Positions 7,126 through 13,814 of a stretch of DNA of 15,160 nucleotides are shown here, piece after piece. Each line of letters starts with the position of its first letter. The stretch's first letter is position 1. The stretch spans positions 1 to 15,160 of the forward strand of contig DCSM01000145.1 of NCBI GenBank assembly GCA_002325605.1, written 5' to 3'. The stretch comes from Chloroflexaceae bacterium UBA1466 (GTDB taxonomy: Bacteria > Chloroflexota > Chloroflexia > Chloroflexales > Chloroflexaceae). A program made the translations under genes and the position numbers. Under the pieces are notes generated by a model. The model had not been told where the DNA came from, did no database searches, and saw only the letters and a list, made by a program, of their open reading frames with translations.

Positions 7126-9360
7126 ATGACGTTGGTTTCTGCCTCGGCCTTGCCCAACCTGATCGGTATTTCGGTTGCCGAATCCCGTTGCTTCCTTTCG
7201 GCCAAACAGATTCTTCAGCTAGGAACACTTTTGCTTAGGCTGCGCCCCCACGACGCGCAGGCCGTCTGCTTTTTGGGGGGTAGCTTGAGCGATCTTCCTG
7301 CCGAAGGTGATGCCAATGTGGTCCGCTTAGGCGACATCATTGGGGAAGCACCGTTTCTGGTTCTGGCGGGGCAACATGGGGCTTTAGCGCTCTTAACCGC
7401 CCCAACTACCGAAGGTTATTGCACGCATCTCCTTAGTGAACCTGATGTTGTTGACCGTGCGGCGCTAGTCTTGGCCCAATTCAGCGACTCCGCTTATAGC
7501 CTTGAGACGGTCTGTGATCCCGAAAGTCAGCGGGCTTTTCTGGCTCATGTAATTGCAGCCTTGTTTGAAGATGTAACGTTCAAAACGCTTGATCTGCTGG
7601 CTCTTTTGCCCAAAGACCAACGGTGGGTAACGTTAGTCAAATTGCTTTTGAACCAGCCGGAGAGCGCAACTTGTTTGAGCCTGCCTGAAGTGCAAAGTTT
7701 CTTGCGCGAGGGAGGAATCAGTCGGGCCCTTCTGGGTAAATTAGCTGAAAATCAACAGAAACTAGAGATCCTTGCGGCGACGGGGGGCGCAGCCCCAGAA
7801 TTCTTGGCGGTGGTTGGCGAGTTTGACCTTGCACCGCTGCTGACGAATGTAATCCGAAGTCGGCGGCCCGGAGTAGCTTCGCCCACCGCCAAATTTAAGC
7901 CTGGGCCTGATGGCGGAAGTAAATGGGCCAATAAACAAGCGCTCACGATTATTCCCTTGCTTTTCAAAGGTGAGCTTTGGGGGATGCTTCTGACGGCCAG
8001 TGATCGCCCAATTTCGGGTTCTGCACGGGCCAACCTCAATGGGTTAGGGGTTCTTTTAGCTCTTATTCTCAATGCTACTTCAGAGGCCGATTTAGTCGCT
8101 TCGGCCTTTGAGAGCCACCCGCCGCTTAGGTCTGCGATGAGCCAACCGTTGCCCGTGGCTCGCCCCAACCCGGCTAAGTCACCCCAAGCTGCGCCAAGCC
8201 CTGCGGGGGGCACAAGCGGGCAGCCTGGGCAAATGCCTAAGAAAGCTACCTGGGTAAATCGGCTGTCCCAGGGAATTTATGGGGGCGCAGGGAAAGCTTC
8301 TAGCCCCGCCGGGATGGATCTTATGCCCTTGCTGGAGCAGCTTCACGAAGGGGTTTTATTGACCGATGCTCAAGGGCGCTTAGTTGCTTCGACCAAAGCG
8401 GCGGAAAAAATGCTGGGGCTTTCGCAAGATTCCCTGGGCCAATCGTTGGCCGAAAGTGGCGCTTGGTTTTTGGCTCCCCTCCTCACCGATGCGGTCATCG
8501 GGGAGTTTGAAGGCTACCAAGAGGTTATGCTCCCAAGTGGCCGCCTTGTTTTGGTGACCGTCGTGGGGTTAGATCAGGGGCTTTGGGCTTTTATTGCACG
8601 CCCTGAACCCGAAGCTGAAGTTGATCTCCATGATCATGATTTAGAAAAAGCTTCTTCGGCCAGCGCAGCAAACACCGGCCACAGTAGTAATTTTATTATC
8701 AGTTTTTCCAATAGCATCCGTTCTCCGCTGCTGGCGCTGCGAAATTTGATCATCAAAGTTCCCGCTGCGGGGGCCCTCAATGAACAACAATCGGGGCTGA
8801 TTGGGCAAGTGGTCAAGCTCAATAGCGAATTGACCATGTTGATTAACGACCTTTTGACCTTAGGGCAGCTGCGGCTGGAAACGACGCAAAACAGCAAACC
8901 TTTGCGCTTAGATCACTTAGTTGAGGCAGCGATTGGCACGCGCTATGCTGAGTTTGGCCGGCGGGGCCAGCAGGTCGAGACGGAGATTGACCCCAACCTT
9001 CCCAGAGCGTTTGGTTCTGAAGAAGGTTTGGGGCGAGCCGTGGGCGAGTTGCTCGATAATGCGATTCAATATAGCCCGCCGGGAGCCCACATCAATGTAA
9101 GTTTGAAATTTGAAAATGGGGAGATTGAGGTCATCATCGCCGATACGGGGGTGGGCCTAACAACCGACGAACTTGAGCAAGTTTTTGACCCCTTCTATCG
9201 AGGGGTGAGTGCGGAACAACTTGGAGTTGCGGGGCGCGGGCTGGGACTGACGATAGCTAAAACAGTAGTCGAGCATCATGGGGGCCGAATTTGGGTGGCC
9301 AGCGAAGTGGGGAAGGGAAGTACCTTTACCTTTACTTTACCCTGCGAGCCCGAAATCTGA
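7126..9360 (+). CDS. Sensor histidine kinase-like protein with degenerate H-box
   Basis: A 744-residue protein. The frame extends to 7033, but ATG at 7126 is preferred: it avoids overlap with the previous gene and has AAAGGG upstream. Residues about 50-130 look like a diverged DICT domain. A GAF-like region ends near 325 (ALTIIPLLFKGELWGMLL). A Pro/Gly-rich linker follows to about 390, and PAS covers about 397-490. The dimerisation helix begins near 518, where the canonical S-H-E-L-R-T-P-L box reads S-N-S-I-R-S-P-L, so the phosphoacceptor His is Asn529. The ATPase domain is intact: N-box ELLDNA with N645, G1 DTGVGL from 673, F-box FDPFYRG, and G2 GRGLGL from 703. No transmembrane segment is seen, so it is cytosolic. 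It probably binds ATP but cannot autophosphorylate at the usual site; it may act as a conformational switch in this operon. Confidence 0.9.
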   Translation: MTLVSASALPNLIGISVAESRCFLSAKQILQLGTLLLRLRPHDAQAVCFLGGSLSDLPAEGDANVVRLGDIIGEAPFLVLAGQHGALALLTAPTTEGYCTHLLSEPDVVDRAALVLAQFSDSAYSLETVCDPESQRAFLAHVIAALFEDVTFKTLDLLALLPKDQRWVTLVKLLLNQPESATCLSLPEVQSFLREGGISRALLGKLAENQQKLEILAATGGAAPEFLAVVGEFDLAPLLTNVIRSRRPGVASPTAKFKPGPDGGSKWANKQALTIIPLLFKGELWGMLLTASDRPISGSARANLNGLGVLLALILNATSEADLVASAFESHPPLRSAMSQPLPVARPNPAKSPQAAPSPAGGTSGQPGQMPKKATWVNRLSQGIYGGAGKASSPAGMDLMPLLEQLHEGVLLTDAQGRLVASTKAAEKMLGLSQDSLGQSLAESGAWFLAPLLTDAVIGEFEGYQEVMLPSGRLVLVTVVGLDQGLWAFIARPEPEAEVDLHDHDLEKASSASAANTGHSSNFIISFSNSIRSPLLALRNLIIKVPAAGALNEQQSGLIGQVVKLNSELTMLINDLLTLGQLRLETTQNSKPLRLDHLVEAAIGTRYAEFGRRGQQVETEIDPNLPRAFGSEEGLGRAVGELLDNAIQYSPPGAHINVSLKFENGEIEVIIADTGVGLTTDELEQVFDPFYRGVSAEQLGVAGRGLGLTIAKTVVEHHGGRIWVASEVGKGSTFTFTLPCEPEI

Positions 9361-9399
9361 GGACCTGGGAGGCGACGACGGTTAGTTAGCTGCCAACTC

Positions 9400-9424
9400 G
9401 CGCTGGGGAAGGGTTACTCAGCGC
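9400..9424 (+). other. Hairpin between the kinase-like and roadblock genes
   Basis: GCGCTG (9400-9405) can pair with CAGCGC (9419-9424) around a 13-base loop, in the 95-base gap that is the largest inside this operon. No T-tract follows, so it is not a standard terminator; an effect on mRNA stability or relative expression of the GTPase pair is possible. Confidence 0.3.
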
Positions 9425-9455
9425 AGAAGGTTGCCATCTACTAGAGGGATTTATA

Positions 9456-9947
9456 ATGTTTGGTTCACAATTTGTTCTCTCCGCCGCGCAGATCAATACC
9501 TTAGCCGCTGATCTGGCTCCGTTGGGACAACAACCAGGAGTGCGTTTGGCGCTCTTACTGGATTTAAGCGGGCAAGAGATTGTTTACATTGACTCATACG
9601 GTGGGTTGCTGATTCCAAGTATCGCGGCCCTTGCGGCTGGGGATATGATGGCAACCCAAGAAGTTGGGCGGCTCCTTGGGGGAAGCCGCAATTGCAATTT
9701 GATCATTCAGGAACACGAGGAACTGATGATCTTAATTGCCCGGTTGGGGGACGGCCTCTTGTTAATGTTGGCCACCGAACGGAGTGTCCCCCTTGGCTGG
9801 GCCCGTTTGGCCCTCAAACGCACAAGCACTCGCATCTTAGAAGTCGTCGGCAATACGACCCTCTCCCTGGCAGCCCCTGCGCCCGCAATGGCGATGGATG
9901 CCGAATTTGAAACCGATTTTGCGGCACAACTCAACAGCATCTGGTAG
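9456..9947 (+). CDS. Roadblock/LC7 domain protein (MglB-like)
   Basis: A 163-residue protein, close to the size of MglB. The roadblock/LC7 pattern is visible: GVRLALLLDLSGQEIVY, then a helix rich in Ala (IAALAAGDM), then strands LIIQEHEELMILIARLGDGLLLML. In characterised bacterial pairs, a homodimer of such a protein is the GTPase-activating partner of an MglA-type GTPase, setting where or when it is active. The adjacent GTPase gene, 14 bases downstream, strongly supports that role. The ATG at 9456 follows GAGGGA. A C-terminal tail of about 25 residues extends beyond the core domain. GAP activity is inferred from the family and the neighbour. Confidence 0.87.
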   Translation: MFGSQFVLSAAQINTLAADLAPLGQQPGVRLALLLDLSGQEIVYIDSYGGLLIPSIAALAAGDMMATQEVGRLLGGSRNCNLIIQEHEELMILIARLGDGLLLMLATERSVPLGWARLALKRTSTRILEVVGNTTLSLAAPAPAMAMDAEFETDFAAQLNSIW

Positions 9948-9961
9948 GTTAGGACGCAAGT

Positions 9962-10549
9962 ATGTTTATTAACTGGGGACTTGGGGAACTCAATCTCAAG
10001 ATCGTCTATTATGGCCCGGCACTAAGTGGCAAGACTGCCAATCTCCAATACATCTATGCCAACACACCCGCCAACTTGCGGAGTGAAATGGTCTCGCTCA
10101 AAACGCAGCAAGATCGCACGCTCTTGTTTGATTTTTTGCAACTTGAAATGGGCAAGGTTAAAGACCTCAAGCCCAAATTCAAGCTCTACACCGTCCCTGG
10201 TCAAGTCTATTATGCGGCCAGTCGCCGCTTGATTCTTCAGGGCGTGGATGGCGTGGTTTTTGTCGCCGATTCGCAAGCGGGGCGCAAGGTCGATAATGTT
10301 GAATCCTGGTTCACGATGGAACAACATTTGATTGAAATGCGCTATGACATTACGACTTTTCCGATAATTGTGCAATTCAATAAACGTGATATTCCGCATT
10401 CCCTCCCCATAGCGCAGATGCGGCAGCAATTTGGCTTTGAGGAGAGTCGCCGTTGTTTTGAAGCCTCAGCTTTACGCGGGGATGGGGTTTTTGAAACCCT
10501 CAAAACCGCCATGACCCAAGTTGTGGCCCAGGTCCAGCAAAAAATCTAG
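9962..10549 (+). CDS. MglA-like Ras-family small GTPase
   Basis: A 195-residue GTPase of the MglA family, a normal length. The P-loop is G18-P-A-L-S-G-K24-T25. The Walker B/switch II region reads T77-V-P-G80-Q81, with the family-typical Thr instead of the usual Asp of DxxG. The specificity motif is N140-K-R-D143. R52 in QDRTLLFDF and Q81 correspond to the intrinsic Arg finger and catalytic Gln described in Myxococcus MglA (R53, Q82), so the GTPase is expected to be active. Members of this family control polarity of gliding or pilus-driven movement in several phyla; in this organism the output is unknown. It is the last gene of the operon, directly followed by an intrinsic terminator. Confidence 0.93.
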   Translation: MFINWGLGELNLKIVYYGPALSGKTANLQYIYANTPANLRSEMVSLKTQQDRTLLFDFLQLEMGKVKDLKPKFKLYTVPGQVYYAASRRLILQGVDGVVFVADSQAGRKVDNVESWFTMEQHLIEMRYDITTFPIIVQFNKRDIPHSLPIAQMRQQFGFEESRRCFEASALRGDGVFETLKTAMTQVVAQVQQKI

Positions 10550-10569
10550 TTCACCAGGATTTTAGTTCT

Positions 10570-10607
10570 GGTCTGTGAGAGGTTTTACCTTTCGCAGACC
10601 TTTTTTT
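10570..10607 (+). terminator. Intrinsic terminator after the GTPase gene
   Basis: A stem of 14 base pairs (10570-10583 with 10587-10600, two of them G-U pairs) closes a T-rich loop and is followed by seven T residues (10601-10607). It lies 20 bases after the stop codon and marks the end of the sensor-GTPase operon. Confidence 0.92.
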
Positions 10608-10644
10608 CAGCTTTCAGTTCTTTTAGCTGAGTTTTTGTTCTACC

Positions 10645-10673
10645 TTGCAGAATAACTGTGAATAGCAGATAAT
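10645..10673 (+). promoter_or_regulatory. Sigma70-type promoter for the PAS/GAF sensor gene
   Basis: TTGCAG (10645-10650) and GATAAT (10668-10673) are separated by 17 bases. Transcription would begin near 10680, about 50 bases before the ATG at 10733. Placed just after the terminator, it fits the start of a new transcription unit. Confidence 0.55.
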
Positions 10674-10732
10674 AGAAACTGAAGGGGGAAAGGGAAAGTA
10701 GAAAAGCAAAGTTTTGGAATAAAGGACATTTT

Positions 10733-12919
10733 ATGAGTGAAACACAACCAGAGACTAAGCCCTGGGCGGTACTCGATACCCTTACGGACGGGTTTGCCGT
10801 GTTGGACGCAAAAACGACGATTCGCTATCTTAATCCTGCTTGGAAACGGCTGATCAACGATAGGAACCTAGGGGAACGCGGCTTTGGGGTTGGCCGTGAT
10901 TTCTTAGCCAGCTTTGCGACGGTTTTTGCGGGCGCGGATGTGCGGGCTTTAGCCCAAGGCTTACGGGCCGTCTTGGCCGGCGAAAGCCAGCATTTTCAGT
11001 TTACTTCCCCAACCCACGTGCCGGAAGCTGACCCCCAATGGTTCACTACCACGATTGTGCCCTATCCCTTCAACAAGGAATTGGGAGCCTTAGTCCAACA
11101 GAGCAAAAGTGTGGCTCCGGCCAAGCCGATAACTCAACCCGCCCTTGCGGCCAAACCGCCCAAGGACCAAGTTGTCTTTCGTCTTTTGGCCGAGACAATC
11201 TTAGCTGGTTTGTTCATCTATCGCGGTTCAGAACTTTGGTATGCTAACCCCTTTGCCTCGCTTTTGACTGGTTATTCAACGGAAGAACTTTTGGCGATGA
11301 ATTTTTGGGATGTTGTCCATCCCGATGTTCGCACGATGCTTCACGATTGGCAACCCGAAATCCATGGCCATTTCTGCTTACGCAATGAACCCAAAGTCTT
11401 GACCAAGCAAGGCCAAGAACGGTGGTTTGATTGTACGGCGAGTATTGTTGATTTAGACAAGGAAGTAGTCGTCATCGCCACTGCGCTTGATGTTACCGAA
11501 CGTCGCCAAGCCGAAGAAAACCTGCGCCAAAGCGAAGATCGCTATCGCCGTTTAGTGGAAAGCTTACCTGATATTGTCTTAGTCTGTGTTGAGGGCAAAA
11601 TTGTCTTCATCAACCCAGCTGGCGCAACTTTATTGGGCGAAGTGCAGCAACAAATTCTGCATAAACCCTTTTTAAGCCTCATTCATCCTGATTGTCAGAC
11701 TTTTATTCAAGAGCAATTTCTTGATCTTGAAACAAAAGAGAGCAGTTCGGCCCTCATAGAAGTCAAGCTTTGCCACCGCACAGGCTTGGAAATTCCTGTT
11801 GAAATGGAGGTTGTCCCGCTGATCTACCAGCAAAAAGCCGCGATCCAGATCGTGGCCCGCAATATTACGGCGCGCAAAGAGGCTGAAGAGCGGATTCAAA
11901 AATATGCGACGCGGGCGGGGGTTTTGGCCGATGTTTCGCAAGCTTTAGACGAATCGGGCATGGATTATCAGCAGATTTTGGATACGTTGGCCCGCCAAAC
12001 TGCTGAAATCATCGGGGATGCAAGTGTGATTCGCATGATCTCAGATAACCGCGAACATTTGGAACTTGTCTCCCTCTACCATTCCAACCCCGAAGCGTTG
12101 AGCTTGTTACGGAAAGTTTTTTCTACCCTATCTGTGCCGGCCAACGAGGGCGTGAATGGGCGAGTTTTGCAGACGGGCCAACCCGTTTGTATTCCGGTTC
12201 TGTCAGCCGAGCAATCCCACCAGAAGGTTAAGCCTGAACATTTACCCTACCTTGACCGCTTTGGGATTTACAGCATTTTGACTTCCCCTTTGCGCGTGCA
12301 AGGTTTGGTCATCGGAGTTGTCACCTTAACGCGAGATACGCCAAAGTACCCTTATACCACCGAGGATCAAGATCTTTTGCAGGAGATCGTAGATCGGGCG
12401 GCGTTGGCGTTGGTCAATGCGCGGCTCTTTGGAGCCATGCAACAAGAATTGGTCGAGCGCCAGCGAGCCGAAAAGGATTTGCTTGAAAGTAGAGACCTTT
12501 ATCAGCAGCTTACCAATTCAATGAATGAGGGGCTTGTGGTCCGCGATGAAAACTTTGTGATTATCTCCGCGAATCAAGGCTTTTGTCGGCTTTTGGGCTA
12601 CGTTGAAGAAGAGATCGTAGGCCGCACCATGCGTGATTTTCTCGATGAGGCGAATGCTAAAATCCTTGATGGGCAACGTGAAGCCCGTCGCCGAGGTGAA
12701 AAAGGAACTTATGAATTGACCATGATTCGGAAAGATGGGCAAAAAATTGCGCTGCTGACCTCTGCTTCACCCATCATAGATAGTGAAGGGCACTTTAAGG
12801 GAAGTTTTTCAGTGGTTTTTGATATTACCAAGCATAAGCAAACCGAATCGCGGCGGCTGGCCAAAGCGGTTATTAAGGGAACCCAACGCCGAATTACCGA
12901 GCCAACCAATGAAGAATAA
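10733..12919 (+). CDS. PAS-PAS-PAS-GAF-PAS sensor protein without output domain
   Basis: A 728-residue cytosolic protein with no transmembrane segment. Domains in order: PAS at about 11-112, an Ala/Pro-rich linker to about 145, PAS at 148-258 ending in DVTERRQAEENL, PAS at 268-385 ending in NITARKEAEERI, GAF at about 390-565 (ILTSPLRVQGLVIGVVTL), a coiled linker (VERQRAEKDLLESRDLY), and PAS at about 585-705 ending in DITKHKQTE. Normally a kinase, cyclase or phosphatase domain would follow the last PAS, but the protein stops about 24 residues later. No HisKA, ATPase, GGDEF or SpoIIE motif appears in any nearby frame. It could act by protein contact, for instance on the kinase-like protein of the preceding operon; that is inference. 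AAAGGA precedes the start at good spacing. Confidence 0.88.
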   Translation: MSETQPETKPWAVLDTLTDGFAVLDAKTTIRYLNPAWKRLINDRNLGERGFGVGRDFLASFATVFAGADVRALAQGLRAVLAGESQHFQFTSPTHVPEADPQWFTTTIVPYPFNKELGALVQQSKSVAPAKPITQPALAAKPPKDQVVFRLLAETILAGLFIYRGSELWYANPFASLLTGYSTEELLAMNFWDVVHPDVRTMLHDWQPEIHGHFCLRNEPKVLTKQGQERWFDCTASIVDLDKEVVVIATALDVTERRQAEENLRQSEDRYRRLVESLPDIVLVCVEGKIVFINPAGATLLGEVQQQILHKPFLSLIHPDCQTFIQEQFLDLETKESSSALIEVKLCHRTGLEIPVEMEVVPLIYQQKAAIQIVARNITARKEAEERIQKYATRAGVLADVSQALDESGMDYQQILDTLARQTAEIIGDASVIRMISDNREHLELVSLYHSNPEALSLLRKVFSTLSVPANEGVNGRVLQTGQPVCIPVLSAEQSHQKVKPEHLPYLDRFGIYSILTSPLRVQGLVIGVVTLTRDTPKYPYTTEDQDLLQEIVDRAALALVNARLFGAMQQELVERQRAEKDLLESRDLYQQLTNSMNEGLVVRDENFVIISANQGFCRLLGYVEEEIVGRTMRDFLDEANAKILDGQREARRRGEKGTYELTMIRKDGQKIALLTSASPIIDSEGHFKGSFSVVFDITKHKQTESRRLAKAVIKGTQRRITEPTNEE

Positions 12920-12932
12920 AGGGATTTTTGCC

Positions 12933-13763
12933 ATGCAGAAGGTGCTGATTGGCTTAACCGCGCTGCTTCTTACTTTAGGCAGTGGGGGCTGTGGGTTTGG
13001 GAACCTTCTCCCGCCTACGGTAGAGAACCTTAGCATACCTTTACCCGATTCGCCCGCCCAGCTTCAGCTTAAAGTAACTTTGCAGCAAGGCAACTTGCAG
13101 CTCAACGCGGGAGCTACCAAGGGGTTGCTTCAAGGTACGGCAACTTACAATCGGCCCGAGCTAAAACCTCAAATTTTGGCCATGGGAAACGTGATCAACC
13201 TTCAGCAGAGTGAACTTCAAAAACTCCCTTCGGAGGGGCAAAATGCTTGGCAACTTCAGCTTGCACCCGTTCCTATGACGCTTACACTTGACCTTAAAGG
13301 GGGCCACAACGAGCTTGAGTTAGGGGCCTTACCTCTTGGCGCAGCAACTTTGCGCCAAGGGTCTGGCAAAGCTACCCTTTCCTTTGCCCACCCAAACCCA
13401 AGGCGGCTGAAGACGCTCGATCTTAGTCTGCAGACCAGCACCTTTACCGCCACGAATTTGGCGAATGCTCGGGCCCAAAAGATCAGTTTTCAAGGCGCAG
13501 GAGGGCAAAATCACCTCGATTTTGGGGGTGAACTTCGCCAGAACCTGCAAGTTTCCATTACTATGGCCCTGGGCGATCTTCTCCTTACGCTGCCCCCTAC
13601 AGTCACCACGCAGCTTAACATTGAGGGTCAAAGGCCTGAAGTTGTTAAAGTTAGGGGGCCTTGGCAACAGGTCGGCAATCGTTTCACTTTGGGTGGCGGA
13701 GGAAAGACCATTTCTATAACCATTCGGGCCGGGACGGGAAAGCTAGAACTCCGTTCGCGCTAA
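12933..13763 (+). CDS. Putative lipoprotein with beta-rich (toastrack/DUF4097-like) domain
   Basis: A 276-residue protein with an N-terminal signal sequence: a Lys, a hydrophobic core rich in Leu, then GSGGC with Cys20 as possible lipidation site. The lipobox is imperfect because Leu at -3 is replaced by Ser. The mature part consists of short alternating strands and repeated N-L-x-L-x-x-G, L-x-L-G-A-L-x-L and L-D-x-G-G-like turns, typical of secreted beta-solenoid or toastrack folds. The family assignment is tentative. AAAGGG precedes the ATG at 12933. An in-frame ATG at 12909, overlapping the previous stop region, would add eight residues. The 13-base gap suggests cotranscription with the PAS/GAF sensor. 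It probably acts on the outer face of the membrane; function is unknown. Confidence 0.75.
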   Translation: MQKVLIGLTALLLTLGSGGCGFGNLLPPTVENLSIPLPDSPAQLQLKVTLQQGNLQLNAGATKGLLQGTATYNRPELKPQILAMGNVINLQQSELQKLPSEGQNAWQLQLAPVPMTLTLDLKGGHNELELGALPLGAATLRQGSGKATLSFAHPNPRRLKTLDLSLQTSTFTATNLANARAQKISFQGAGGQNHLDFGGELRQNLQVSITMALGDLLLTLPPTVTTQLNIEGQRPEVVKVRGPWQQVGNRFTLGGGGKTISITIRAGTGKLELRSR

Positions 13764-13814
13764 GATAACGGAGGGAAGCGCAAAGGTTAGATAAAGGGTC
13801 CGGAGGATGCGCTT

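Noticed and set aside
9361..9455. Terminator splitting the operon before the roadblock gene
   Set aside because: The 6-bp hairpin at 9400-9424 lacks a following T-tract, so readthrough is expected.
12783..12932. Earlier in-frame start for the lipoprotein gene
   Set aside because: It would lie inside the PAS sensor gene and bury the signal sequence; the ATG at 12933 places the signal peptide at the N-terminus.
12843..13100. Frameshifted kinase domain after the PAS/GAF sensor
   Set aside because: No H-box, N-box or G-box motif is present in any frame; the following frame begins a signal peptide and beta-rich lipoprotein.
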